Shown piece after piece: positions 22,921-31,419 of a DNA stretch of 64,000 bases (its first letter is position 1; each line of letters begins with the position of its first letter). Both the position numbers and the translations under genes were made by a program. The notes beneath the pieces are model-generated. The model saw only the letters and a program-made list of their open reading frames with translations, did no database searches and had not been told where the DNA came from. This stretch comes from an uncultured Clostridia bacterium (GTDB lineage: Bacteria; Bacillota; Clostridia; Oscillospirales; Ruminococcaceae), in NCBI GenBank assembly GCA_947627045.1, contig CANQUM010000002.1:62001-126000 (forward strand), in the 5' to 3' direction.

Positions 22921-24591
22921 CTAGAAAAGCCCGCTTATATTTCCGTCATTGTCGCAGTCTATATTATTTGCAGCAGGAGATTTCGGAAGTCCCGGCATAG
23001 TCATAATATCTCCCGTATATGCTACTATAAAGCCTGCTCCGGCAGACAGCTTCAAATCACGAACCGTTATCTCAAAGCCCTCAGGCTTACCCAGCTTTGC
23101 CGGGTCGTCAGAAAGCGAATACTGCGTCTTTGCAACGCAAACGGGCATATCTGCATGACCCAACGCTTCTATTTCCTTGATAGCTTTTTCCGCCTGTTTC
23201 GTATATATAACACCGTCAGCACGGTAGATCTCCCTTGCGATTATATCCAGCTTCTCTTTAATAGGCAGCTTCTCGTCATAAAGAAAGCGGAAGTTACATT
23301 CACACTTGTCTATAGTATCGCAGACCTTGTGAGCTAAGTCTGTTCCGCCGTTTCCGCCTTTTGAAAAAATCTCAGCGAGAGACACCTCTACGCCCATTTC
23401 TTTGCAGAAGTCTTTGATATACTCTATCTCAGCCTCAGTATCAGTGTTAAATCTGTTTATCGCGACCACAACGGGTACTCCGAATTTATGTATGTTTTCA
23501 ATATGAGTTTTTAAGTTTATTATTCCCATTTTAAGAGCATCAACATTCTCCTCAGTGAGTCTGTCTCTTGAAACTCCGCCGTTGTATTTGAGCGCGCGTA
23601 TAGTCGCAACCAGAACAACGCAGTCGGGGCTTAGATCCGCAAACCTGCACTTGATGTCGAGAAACTTTTCAGCGCCTAAGTCTGCGCCGAAGCCTGCCTC
23701 AGTAATGCAGTAATCACCCAGTTTAAGCGCCAGCTTAGTAGCTCTTATAGAGTTACAGCCGTGTGCAATATTTGCAAAAGGACCTCCGTGCATAATTGCA
23801 GGATTGTTCTCAAGAGTCTGAACGAGGTTCGGCTTTAAAGCGTCCTTCAAAAGTGCGGTCATTGCACCGCAGCCTTTTAACTGCTTTGCATAGACAGGAT
23901 TGCCGTCTAAGTCATAAGCTACCAAAATACGCTCAAGCCGTTTCTTTAAATCGTCCAAATTTGACGCCAAGCACAGTACAGCCATTATCTCGGTCGCAAC
24001 GGTTATCTGAAATCCGTCCTCACGGGGAATGCCGTTTACCTTGCCTCCAAGACCTACATTTATATATCTTAACGCTCTGTCATTCATATCAAGGCAGCGC
24101 TTTATGAGAATTCTTCTCTGGTCTATTCTAAGCTCGTTGCCCTGCTGAAGATGATTGTCAATTAGAGCACAAAGCAGATTGTTTGCAGAGGTTATTGCGT
24201 GCATATCTCCGGTAAAATGCAAATTTATGTCTTCCATCGGCACCACCTGAGCGTATCCGCCGCCTGCCGCACCGCCCTTTATTCCGAATACAGGACCGAG
24301 TGAAGGTTCTCTCAATGCCAAAACGGCATTTTTATTTATCTTTGCCATTGCCTGAGCAAGACCAACTGAAATTGTTGTTTTTCCCTCTCCGGCAGGAGTA
24401 GGATTGATAGCTGTAACCAAAATCAGCTTGCCGTCGTTTTTGTTCTCCAGCTTTTTAAAAAGAGACTCCGAAAGCTTAGCTTTATAATGTCCGTAAGGCT
24501 CAATATCCTCTTCAGACACTCCCAGCTTTTCAGCGATTTCGGTAATTTTCATCATCTTGGCATTTGAAGCAATCTCAATATCAGATAACAT
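22921..24591 (-). CDS. fhs: Formate-tetrahydrofolate ligase
   Basis: 556-residue ligase that makes 10-formyl-THF from formate, THF and ATP, supplying one-carbon units and used in acetogenic and amino-acid-degrading anaerobes. Seen: [16 protein letters not shown] (P-loop), [25 protein letters not shown] (active-site region), [25 protein letters not shown] and [13 protein letters not shown], with [18 protein letters not shown] near the C-terminus. The true start is the ATG at 24591, directly after AGGAGGGTTTTT; an upstream in-frame codon would add 12 residues without a ribosome site. A TATAAT box lies around 24640 on this strand. Confidence 0.96.
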   Translation of the reverse strand: MLSDIEIASNAKMMKITEIAEKLGVSEEDIEPYGHYKAKLSESLFKKLENKNDGKLILVTAINPTPAGEGKTTISVGLAQAMAKINKNAVLALREPSLGPVFGIKGGAAGGGYAQVVPMEDINLHFTGDMHAITSANNLLCALIDNHLQQGNELRIDQRRILIKRCLDMNDRALRYINVGLGGKVNGIPREDGFQITVATEIMAVLCLASNLDDLKKRLERILVAYDLDGNPVYAKQLKGCGAMTALLKDALKPNLVQTLENNPAIMHGGPFANIAHGCNSIRATKLALKLGDYCITEAGFGADLGAEKFLDIKCRFADLSPDCVVLVATIRALKYNGGVSRDRLTEENVDALKMGIINLKTHIENIHKFGVPVVVAINRFNTDTEAEIEYIKDFCKEMGVEVSLAEIFSKGGNGGTDLAHKVCDTIDKCECNFRFLYDEKLPIKEKLDIIAREIYRADGVIYTKQAEKAIKEIEALGHADMPVCVAKTQYSLSDDPAKLGKPEGFEITVRDLKLSAGAGFIVAYTGDIMTMPGLPKSPAANNIDCDNDGNISGLF

Positions 24592-24677
24592 AAAAACCCT
24601 CCTAATATATGAAAGTATATTTACCAAATAACGTATTATACAATACTTATAGATAGTATATCACACATTGATGATTT

Positions 24678-24706
24678 TTGCAAAAATTTTTTGTATATGA
24701 TATAAT
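24678..24706 (+). promoter_or_regulatory. Promoter of rsmE
   Basis: TTGCAA 24678-24683, 17 bp, TATAAT 24701-24706. Confidence 0.75.
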
Positions 24707-24743
24707 TTAAGAAAGTAACAAAAATTATTGAAAGGAAATCAAT

Positions 24744-25478
24744 ATGCCCAGATTTTTTGTTCAAAGAAACAGCATAGAAGGCAATCACATACGAATAGAC
24801 GGCAGCGACGCTTTACATATAGGACGGTCGCTTAGAATGAAAATAGGCGACGAGCTTATTCTCTGCTGCGACAGGATTGATTATAAAACAAAAATTCTCA
24901 GCATAAGCAGTGATAATGTGCTTTGTGAAATTCTATCAACGTCTGAAATATGTTCAGAAGCAAATATAAATCTCACATTATATCAGGCAATGCCGAAAAG
25001 TGATAAGCTGGAGCTTATTATACAAAAGTCGGTCGAGCTGGGAGTGATGAGAATAGTTCCAGTTATAACCTCTCGCTGTATTTCCCGACCTGATAAAAAG
25101 AGCTTTGCAAAGAAGAAGGAACGTCTTAATAAAATTTCGCTTGAAGCGGCTAAACAATCCGGCAGAGGAATAATTCCGGAGGTTTCGGATATAATAGACT
25201 TTAAAACCGCAGTTTCTCAGCTTTCAGAAAAGGATTTTTCATTTGTCTGCTATGAAAAGGGCGGAGTGCCTTTTTCAAGCGTTGTTAATACTTCTGAGTT
25301 TAATAACAAAAGCATCGGTCTTTTTATAGGCAGCGAGGGCGGCTTTGAAGAAAGCGAAATAAAGGTCTGTGAGAATAAGGGTATAAAAATTATCAGTATG
25401 GGAAAACGCATTTTAAGATGCGAGACCGCCCCGATAAGTGCTGTAAGCATAATTATGGCTCTTAGCGGTAATATGTAA
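24744..25478 (+). CDS. rsmE: 16S rRNA (uracil-1498-N3)-methyltransferase RsmE
   Basis: 244-residue SPOUT-class methyltransferase that methylates U1498 of 16S rRNA. An N-terminal PUA-like part (HIGRSLRMKIGDELILCC) is followed by the SPOUT domain with LYQAMPKSDKLELIIQKSVELGV, ITSRCISRP, RLNKISLEAAKQSGRGIIPEV and the cofactor knot IGSEGGFEESE and RILRCETAPISAVSIIMAL. Length is standard for the family. Start is ATG after AAAGGAAAT. Confidence 0.94.
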   Translation: MPRFFVQRNSIEGNHIRIDGSDALHIGRSLRMKIGDELILCCDRIDYKTKILSISSDNVLCEILSTSEICSEANINLTLYQAMPKSDKLELIIQKSVELGVMRIVPVITSRCISRPDKKSFAKKKERLNKISLEAAKQSGRGIIPEVSDIIDFKTAVSQLSEKDFSFVCYEKGGVPFSSVVNTSEFNNKSIGLFIGSEGGFEESEIKVCENKGIKIISMGKRILRCETAPISAVSIIMALSGNM

Positions 25479-25565
25479 TCCTTTGCTGTTAAAAACAGGT
25501 TAGCTGTATTAAAAATATAAATACTGCAAAAAATGTTCGCTGCAGGAATAAAATTCATCAAAGGT

Positions 25566-25594
25566 CTTGAAATTGAAAGACTAACGTGTTATAA
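25566..25594 (+). promoter_or_regulatory. Promoter of the small acidic protein gene
   Basis: TTGAAA 25566-25571, 17 bp, TATAAT 25589-25594. Confidence 0.75.
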
Positions 25595-25694
25595 TTTTGT
25601 TGTAATAATGATAAAATATTATCATCTAAATAAGTTAGCGTGTAACATTACGCTGGAAAGGAAGCCTTTGCAAAGCAGAGGTACGGTGATCAAT

Positions 25695-25988
25695 ATGAGT
25701 AAATTAAAAGCTATTCTTGGCATTTCAGCAATTGCAGGTGCAATTGGAGCATTGTTTGCCTATAAGAAGAAAAAAGAAATGGAAGAGTATGATTACGAAG
25801 AAGAATTTGACGAATGTTTCTGCGACGATTGCTGCTATCCTGACGAGGAATCAGCAGAAAAGGCTATAAACGAATCGGCTGAAAATTCCGCTGAATCTGA
25901 TGAAGCTGAAAATTTATCTGAAGAGGCTCCTGAAGAAATAGCTGAAAGCGCAGCACCCGAAGCTGAAGTAGATCAGGCAGAAGAATAG
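25695..25988 (+). CDS. Small acidic protein with one N-terminal hydrophobic segment
   Basis: 97-residue protein of unknown function. Residues 5-22 are hydrophobic (ILGISAIAGAIGALFAYKK), followed by a basic patch and then a highly acidic, cysteine-containing region (EEFDECFCDDCCYPDEE) and a Glu/Ala-rich disordered tail. The four closely spaced Cys in an acidic context could bind a metal, but no family is recognised. The start is the ATG at 25695 after GGTGAT. Its own promoter lies 100 bp upstream, and the long leader contains no structure I can name. Confidence 0.65.
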   Translation: MSKLKAILGISAIAGAIGALFAYKKKKEMEEYDYEEEFDECFCDDCCYPDEESAEKAINESAENSAESDEAENLSEEAPEEIAESAAPEAEVDQAEE

Positions 25989-26011
25989 AATATACAAAAA
26001 TTAAATAAAAA

Positions 26012-26060
26012 TAACCGATGGCGATTAAACTTTACGTTTTATAAACCATCGGTTTTTGTT
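26012..26060. terminator. Terminator between convergent genes
   Basis: AACCGATGG and CCATCGGTTTTT flank a 25-nt AT-rich loop. Confidence 0.7.
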
Positions 26061-26071
26061 TTTTTATCTTA

Positions 26072-27925
26072 TCACAGCTTCATATTGTCGATTATATTTT
26101 TTAGCTCTGAAAGCTGCTCCTCGCTGCCGCCTATCACCGATCTTATTTCGTCTATCGTTGCCGACTTCAGCGCCTCTTTGGTTTTAAAGTGCATGATCAG
26201 CTTCTTTGCCTTTGCGTCTCCTATTCCCCTGACTTTGGTAAGCTCAAGCTGATAAGTATTCTGTTTATGCTTAGCTGTCTGAAAGGTTATCGCATAGCGG
26301 TGAACCTCGTCCTGAATACGGGTAATAAGGTTAAACGCCGCCTTCATCTGAGAAACGCTTATCTCTCCGCCTCCTGTGGCGATCGCCCGTGTTCGGTGCC
26401 TTGAATCCTTTACCAAGCCGTAAAGAGGAATATCCAGATGATATTTTTCCAAAACGGCGCTTACCGCATTTACATGACCCTTTCCGCCGTCTAAGAATAT
26501 AAGGTCGGGGAGCGTTTTAAAACCCTCGTCTGTTTCGTCAGGGTCGAGATAACGCTTTATACGGCGTTCGATGACCTCCTGCATACAAGCATAATCATTT
26601 TGCTCAAAAACGGTTTTTATAGTGAATTTCTTATAGTTTTTCTTAAAAGGTCTTGCGTTTTTAAAAACTACCATTCCCGCAACCATATTGGCAGACGCTA
26701 GATTTGAAATATCGTAGCATTCGATATACTTAGGCGGACTTTGGAGACCTAAAAGCTTTGAAAGCTCGTCTAAAGCGATAATTTCTTTGCCTGTTCTACC
26801 GACCTTTATTGAGATCTGCTCGCCTGCATTGGCACGAGCCATTTCAACAAGCCTTAGCATATCTCCTCTCTGAGGTATTTTTATATGAACCGCCCTGCCC
26901 GACTTCTCCCGCAGAAACTTCTCGGCAAGCTCTATGTCCTCAATCTCGCCGTCTAAGAATATGTTCTTAGGTATATCAGCCTTATCCGAATAGAACTGAT
27001 ACAGAAAATCCCCACGCATTTTTTTAGTATCCTCTATCTCGCCGAGCATAAAGCTGACTTTATCAAACAGACGTCCGCCGCGATACATCAAAACGCTTGC
27101 ACATGCGATCTCTACATTCTCAGCTAATGCAATTATATCGGCGTTTTGCATATTCTCGTCGATAATCTTCTGGTTTTCCGAAATTTTTTCAATCGCACGA
27201 ATTCTGTCTCTTAAACTCGCCGCCTGCTCGAAATCAAGCTCCTCAGCAGCTTTTTCCATAAGCGAGGTAAGCCTCTCAACCGACTTTGCAGAGCCGTTTT
27301 TCATATAATCCACAGCCTGACTGATAATTTCCCTGTAATCCTCTTTGGAAATTCTTCCTCTGCAAAGACCCATACACTTATTTATGTGATGATTAAGACA
27401 AGGTCTGCCCTTTTTAAAATCTCTCGGGAAAACCTTGTGGCAGGTAGGCAGCTTAAAGACCCTATTCGCCTCCTCGACAGCCTGTTTAACGGCATAGCTG
27501 CTGGTATAAGGTCCTATATAGAATGCGTTGTCGCTGTCCTTTTGCAAAGCCGCTGAAATTCTCGGATAATCCTCGTTGGTGATCTTTATATAGCTGTAGC
27601 CCTTATCGTCCTTTAACAGAATATTATATCTCGGCATATTCTGTTTAATAAGCGAGCATTCAAGCACCAACGCTTCAAACTCACTGTCCGTTACGATAAA
27701 GTCGTAGTCATAAACTTGAGACACCATTTTTGCGACCTTGGGCAAATGATCTGCCGACGCACGAAAATAGCTAGTAACCCGCTTTCTCAGAGACTTAGCC
27801 TTGCCGATATAAATAATTTTACCCTTTTCATTTTTCATCAGGTAGCAACCGGGCGAAAGAGTTAGCTTTGATGTTTTTTCTCTTAAAAAGGGAAGTCTTT
27901 TATTTTCATTTTCAGTTACTTTCAT
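26072..27925 (-). CDS. uvrC: UvrC excinuclease subunit
   Basis: 617-residue nucleotide-excision repair endonuclease that makes both incisions around UvrB-bound DNA damage. The N-terminal GIY-YIG nuclease domain shows SPGCYLMKNEKGKIIYIGKAKSLRKRVTSYF. The cysteine region has CHKVFPRDFKKGRPCLNHHINKCMGLC, a UVR motif (EKAAEELDFEQAASLRDRI) binds UvrB, and the C-terminal RNase H-like nuclease shows YECYDISN, FLDGGKGHVNAV and a helix-hairpin-helix end. The start is placed at the ATG 27925 after GGTGAT rather than the GTG nine bases upstream, which overlaps that ribosome site. uvrA and uvrB are not in the window. Confidence 0.95.
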   Translation of the reverse strand: MKVTENENKRLPFLREKTSKLTLSPGCYLMKNEKGKIIYIGKAKSLRKRVTSYFRASADHLPKVAKMVSQVYDYDFIVTDSEFEALVLECSLIKQNMPRYNILLKDDKGYSYIKITNEDYPRISAALQKDSDNAFYIGPYTSSYAVKQAVEEANRVFKLPTCHKVFPRDFKKGRPCLNHHINKCMGLCRGRISKEDYREIISQAVDYMKNGSAKSVERLTSLMEKAAEELDFEQAASLRDRIRAIEKISENQKIIDENMQNADIIALAENVEIACASVLMYRGGRLFDKVSFMLGEIEDTKKMRGDFLYQFYSDKADIPKNIFLDGEIEDIELAEKFLREKSGRAVHIKIPQRGDMLRLVEMARANAGEQISIKVGRTGKEIIALDELSKLLGLQSPPKYIECYDISNLASANMVAGMVVFKNARPFKKNYKKFTIKTVFEQNDYACMQEVIERRIKRYLDPDETDEGFKTLPDLIFLDGGKGHVNAVSAVLEKYHLDIPLYGLVKDSRHRTRAIATGGGEISVSQMKAAFNLITRIQDEVHRYAITFQTAKHKQNTYQLELTKVRGIGDAKAKKLIMHFKTKEALKSATIDEIRSVIGGSEEQLSELKNIIDNMKL

Positions 27926-28031
27926 AAAAATCACCGTTTTGTGAAATGTCTATATATATTATAGTATAATACACAGCGAATAAATAATATTAAAATTTAT
28001 TAATTATTAAATTAATAAATTTAAGTTGTTA

Positions 28032-28060
28032 TTGAATTTATATATTTTAGGATATATAAT
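28032..28060 (+). promoter_or_regulatory. Promoter of the antiporter gene
   Basis: TTGAAT 28032-28037, 17 bp, TATAAT 28055-28060. Confidence 0.7.
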
Positions 28061-28096
28061 GTATAAAGTTTGATTACTGGGAAAGGAAGTTGTTAT

Positions 28097-29320
28097 ATGC
28101 ACGCTTTTATAAACAACCTTATAAATTCTGATTTCAGCTATATGCTGTTTATTGCAATAATTTTACTGTCGACAAAATTTTTAGGTCTTGTAACAATGAA
28201 GTTCCGTATGCCCCAGGTAGTAGGAGCTTTGATTGCAGGCTTCATACTGGGGCCTGCGGTTTTGAATTTAGTCAGAGACACCGATCTAATATCATCTCTT
28301 GCGGAGATAGGGGTAATAGTTTTAATGTTCTGTGCAGGGCTTGAAACAGACTTAAACGAGATGAAAAAGACAGGTGCCGCCTCGTTTGTGATAGCGCTTA
28401 TCGGAGTTTTACTGCCGTTAGCAGGAGGCTTCGGAGTTGCATACTTTGCAAACAGCGATCCTGATTTAATACTTCACGACGTATTTATAGGAATTATCTT
28501 AACGGCGACGTCTGTCAGCATTACCGTTGAGACTTTAAAAGAGCTTGGCAAGCTAAACTCTCATGCAGGAAATGCTATTCTCGGAGCGGCAATTATAGAT
28601 GATGTTCTGGGAATTATCGGCTTAACTATTGTTATGAGCTTGGCAGACTCGTCTGTAAGCATACTGATAGTGCTTTTGAAAATAATTGCTTTCTTTATAT
28701 TTGCTGTTATTGCGTGTTATCTGTTCCGCAAGCTATACTCTAAATGGACTTCAAGAACAGAAAAGGATCTGCGCAGATACTCTATAACCGCATTTGCATT
28801 TTGTCTGCTTTTATCCTTTTGCGCAGAATTTTTCTTCGGCGTTGCAGACATCACGGGTGCATACATTGCAGGTCTTGCAATTGCAAAGACCTCGAAAACC
28901 GAGTATGTTACCAAAAAATTTGACACCCTTTCTTATCTGCTTTTATCGCCTATTTTCTTTGCAAGCATAGGCTTAAAGGTCAACTTCTCAGGTATGACCT
29001 CGACCATCTGGATATTTGCTATTGTTCTTACGCTGGTTGCAATTATAACTAAAATTCTCGGCTGCGGTCTGGGAGCAAAGCTGTTCAGATTTACTACCAA
29101 AGAAAGCCTGCAGATAGGCATTGGAATGATCTCAAGAGGCGAGGTCGCACTTATCGTTGCAAGCAAGGGTGAAAAAATGGGACTTATGCCGCCTCAATAT
29201 TTCGGTCCTGTAGTTCTAATGGTCATTGTCACGACTATTATCACCCCTGTGCTTTTAAAAATAGTCTTCAAAGACCGCCGAGCCGGCGGTGGCTCTGCCG
29301 CCTTTGGGAAGTTAGCATAA
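28097..29320 (+). CDS. CPA2-type monovalent cation:proton antiporter
   Basis: 407-residue integral membrane protein with about 12 helices of the CPA2 (KefB/GerN-like) group, exchanging Na+ or K+ for protons. Visible landmarks are the first helices with LGLVTMKFRMPQVVGALIAGFILGPAVL, the TSVSITVETLKELGKL segment, the ion-binding GAAIIDDVLGIIGL (the paired Asp motif) and GMISRGEVALIVASKGE. There is no C-terminal TrkA-N domain, so it is the short form. The start is the ATG at 28097 after AAAGGAAG. The last residues (RRAGGGSAAFGKLA) come from a dispersed repeat and match the end of TsaB. Confidence 0.88.
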   Translation: MHAFINNLINSDFSYMLFIAIILLSTKFLGLVTMKFRMPQVVGALIAGFILGPAVLNLVRDTDLISSLAEIGVIVLMFCAGLETDLNEMKKTGAASFVIALIGVLLPLAGGFGVAYFANSDPDLILHDVFIGIILTATSVSITVETLKELGKLNSHAGNAILGAAIIDDVLGIIGLTIVMSLADSSVSILIVLLKIIAFFIFAVIACYLFRKLYSKWTSRTEKDLRRYSITAFAFCLLLSFCAEFFFGVADITGAYIAGLAIAKTSKTEYVTKKFDTLSYLLLSPIFFASIGLKVNFSGMTSTIWIFAIVLTLVAIITKILGCGLGAKLFRFTTKESLQIGIGMISRGEVALIVASKGEKMGLMPPQYFGPVVLMVIVTTIITPVLLKIVFKDRRAGGGSAAFGKLA

Positions 29321-29620
29321 TGTGTTTTCTTTGCATAACGGCAGGCTAATACAAAGTGAATAAGGTAAGTTCTAGCCTCTTACCTCTAAATTTCTAGCTT
29401 CTAATCGGTAACGTTGCATCCGATCTGCCTTTGGAAAGTTAGCATAATGTGCTTATTTTGTACAACGGCAGTTATTTGTGTGAAAAATAAGTGGCAACGG
29501 TAACTGCCGAGTCGGTGGTGGCTCTCTGCCTTTAGAAAGCTAGCACAATGTATTACTTTGTACAAAAGCAGGCTAGAACCTAGAGGCAAGAAACAAGAAA
29601 TTAGAGGTTAGATTAATAAA
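29277..29620 (+). repeat. Composite dispersed repeat, copy 4, overlapping the antiporter gene end
   Basis: Starts inside the antiporter gene with GAGCCGGCGGTGGCTCTGCC, then GCCTTTGGGAAGTTAGCATAATGT, ATAACGGCAGGC, a heptameric stretch (29371-29398), GTTGCATCC, CTGCCTTTGGAAAGTTAGCATAATGT and ACAACGGCAG. A third partial unit (29512-29575) with GTGGTGGCTC and CTGCCTTTAGAAAGCTAGCACAATGT follows, and then a second heptameric stretch to about 29612. Confidence 0.75.
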
Positions 29621-29635
29621 AATTAAAACTTCTGC

Positions 29636-29663
29636 TTGACAAATTAAAATTATATGTTATAAT
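29636..29663 (+). promoter_or_regulatory. Promoter of type I antitoxin RNA, locus 2
   Basis: TTGACA 29636-29641, 16 bp, TATAAT 29658-29663. Confidence 0.8.
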
Positions 29664-29669
29664 GTAGAT

Positions 29670-29775
29670 GTAAAAAGAGAGTACTGCACATGGGCAATTG
29701 ATTGCCGTGGCGGTTTTACTCCCTGTTTAGTGTTAGAAACACCGCAACTTTGGGAGCGCGGCGGTGTTTCTTATT
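29670..29775 (+). ncRNA. Antitoxin RNA of type I toxin-antitoxin locus 2
   Basis: Predicted RNA of about 105 nt, closely similar to the one at 10282-10391 (GAGAGTACTGCACATGGGCAATT at its 5' part). It ends in a terminator with arms GAAACACCGC and GCGGTGTTTC followed by TTATTTTATTT. It converges on the toxin gene at 29803-29886 and is antisense to the 3' part of its transcript. Confidence 0.7.
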
Positions 29776-29802
29776 TTATTTAATAATAAAAAACTTCTAT
29801 TA

Positions 29803-29886
29803 TTACTTATGAAATATAAGGTAACATAGAGCGATAACGCTGATAAGCATATTCGTATATGTAATTAATATCGAACAATCTACCAT
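29803..29886 (-). CDS. Small hydrophobic type I toxin, locus 2
   Basis: 27-residue peptide (MVDCSILITYTNMLISVIAL and then CYLIFHK) with one membrane span and a basic end, paralogous to the 29-residue peptide at 10411-10500. The ribosome site lies in the right arm of a perfect hairpin CTCCCTG-AAAA-CAGGGAG just before the ATG, so translation should depend on opening or processing of the leader. Promoter at 29951-29979. Classified as a type I toxin by layout and resemblance; toxicity is not shown. Confidence 0.72.
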   Translation of the reverse strand: MVDCSILITYTNMLISVIALCYLIFHK

Positions 29887-29950
29887 TGCTATCACCTCCC
29901 TGTTTTCAGGGAGAAACCGCCTACCGTTTATGTACAGTACTCTCGCATTT

Positions 29951-29979
29951 ATTATAATTTAAAATAATTACTTTGTCAA
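29951..29979 (-). promoter_or_regulatory. Toxin promoter, locus 2
   Basis: Minus-strand TTGACA (complement of 29974-29979), 17 bp, TATAAT (complement of 29951-29956). Confidence 0.85.
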
Positions 29980-29983
29980 ATTA

Positions 29984-30008
29984 AGCCGAACGGAAACCCC
30001 GTTCGGCT
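29984..30008 (-). terminator. Terminator after nfnB
   Basis: AGCCGAACGG and CCGTTCGGCT form the stem 17 bp past the nfnB stop. It directly abuts the -35 box of toxin promoter 2. The T run is better on the plus strand. Confidence 0.65.
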
Positions 30009-30025
30009 CTTATTTTATCACTATA

Positions 30026-31414
30026 CTATTTTGACTTGATATACTCGTCTATCGCCTTAGCTGCGTCCTTTCCCGCGCCCATAGCAAGAATAACAGTCGC
30101 AGCACCCGTAACTGCATCTCCGCCTGCATAGATTCCCTCACGAGATGTCTTTCCCGTTTCCTCCTCGACTACAAAACATCCGTGCTTGTTGGTTTCAAGA
30201 CCCTCTGTAGTGTTTCTGATAAGAGGGTTCGGTGAAGTTCCTATTGCCATAACAACGCAGTCAACATCGAGAACAAACTCGCTGCCCTCTTTCGGAACAG
30301 GTCTGCGACGTCCACTTTCATCAGGCTCGCCGAGCTCCATTTCAATGCACTTCATACCCTTTACAAAATTGTGTTCGTCGCCTAGAATTTCAACAGGGTT
30401 GTTGAGCGTTTTGAATATAATACCCTCTTCTTCGGCGTGTTCAACCTCTTCTGCACGGGCAGGAAGCTCGTTCATAGAACGGCGGTAAACTATATACACA
30501 TTCTCCGCGCCCAGCCTTTTTGCGCTCCTTGCAGCATCCATTGCAACGTTTCCTCCGCCGACAACGGCAACGCTTTTTGAGTTATGTATCGGGGTATCGC
30601 TGCCGCTTTTGTAAGCCTTCATAAGGTTTACCCTTGTTAAATACTCGTTTGCGGAATATACGCCTTTAAGGTTTTCGCCAGGTATTCGCATAAATCTCGG
30701 AAGTCCGGCTCCGGAGCCGATAAACACAGCCTCATATCCCATATCGAACAGCTCGTCAACAGAAATCGTCTTGCCCACAACTGTATTTGTCATTATCTTA
30801 ACGCCCATTGCTTCGAGGTTTTTAATTTCCTTCTGAACGATAGCTTTAGGCAGTCTGAACTCAGGTATGCCGTAAACTAAGACTCCTCCTGCCAAGTGGA
30901 GCGCCTCATAAACCGTAACTTCATATCCCAGTCTTGCCAGATCTCCAGCACAGGTAAGACCCGAAGGTCCTGCACCTATTATAGCGACCTTGCGTCCGTT
31001 TTGGTCGGGCTTTTTAGGTTCTTCTATGCAGTTGTTCATATGATAATCGGCAACAAACCTCTCAAGTCTTCCGATAGCTACAGGCTCACCCTTTATCCCT
31101 CTTACACACTTGCTTTCGCACTGCGTTTCCTGCGGGCATACCCTACCGCATACAGCAGGGAGCGAGCTCGACCTTGATATTATTTGATATGCGCCCTCGA
31201 AGTCCTCTTCTCTTATCTTAGCGATAAATTCGGGTATATCTATAGCAACAGGACATCCGCCTACGCAAGGCTTGTTCTTACAGTTCAAGCACCTGTTTGC
31301 TTCGTCTATTGCCTGCTCTTTGGTGTAGCCGAGTGCTACCTCTTTAAAGTTTTTATTTCTCACGTCAGGAGCCTGAGACGGCATTTCATTTTTCTTTAAT
31401 GACATATTAGGCAT
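30026..31414 (-). CDS. nfnB: NfnB-like large subunit of an NADP-dependent ferredoxin oxidoreductase
   Basis: 462-residue iron-sulfur flavoprotein of the glutamate synthase small-subunit/NfnB family. N-terminal cysteine motifs CLNCKNKPCVGGCP and CGRVCPQETQCESKC hold two [4Fe-4S] clusters. A first FAD-binding GAGPSGLTCAGDLARLG and a second NADP-type GGGNVAMDAARSAKRLG complete the fold. It follows the FAD/[2Fe-2S] subunit by 5 bp, which fits NfnAB, an electron-bifurcating enzyme coupling NADH and reduced ferredoxin to NADP reduction. The alternative is a stand-alone glutamate synthase beta subunit, but no large gltB gene is adjacent. Confidence 0.88.
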   Translation of the reverse strand: MPNMSLKKNEMPSQAPDVRNKNFKEVALGYTKEQAIDEANRCLNCKNKPCVGGCPVAIDIPEFIAKIREEDFEGAYQIISRSSSLPAVCGRVCPQETQCESKCVRGIKGEPVAIGRLERFVADYHMNNCIEEPKKPDQNGRKVAIIGAGPSGLTCAGDLARLGYEVTVYEALHLAGGVLVYGIPEFRLPKAIVQKEIKNLEAMGVKIMTNTVVGKTISVDELFDMGYEAVFIGSGAGLPRFMRIPGENLKGVYSANEYLTRVNLMKAYKSGSDTPIHNSKSVAVVGGGNVAMDAARSAKRLGAENVYIVYRRSMNELPARAEEVEHAEEEGIIFKTLNNPVEILGDEHNFVKGMKCIEMELGEPDESGRRRPVPKEGSEFVLDVDCVVMAIGTSPNPLIRNTTEGLETNKHGCFVVEEETGKTSREGIYAGGDAVTGAATVILAMGAGKDAAKAIDEYIKSK

Positions 31415-31419
31415 AAAAT

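Noticed and set aside
30026-31414. Glutamate synthase small subunit (GltD)
   Set aside because: Sequence alone could allow it, but the gene is 5 bp from an FAD/[2Fe-2S] subunit and no GltB is adjacent, which fits NfnAB better.
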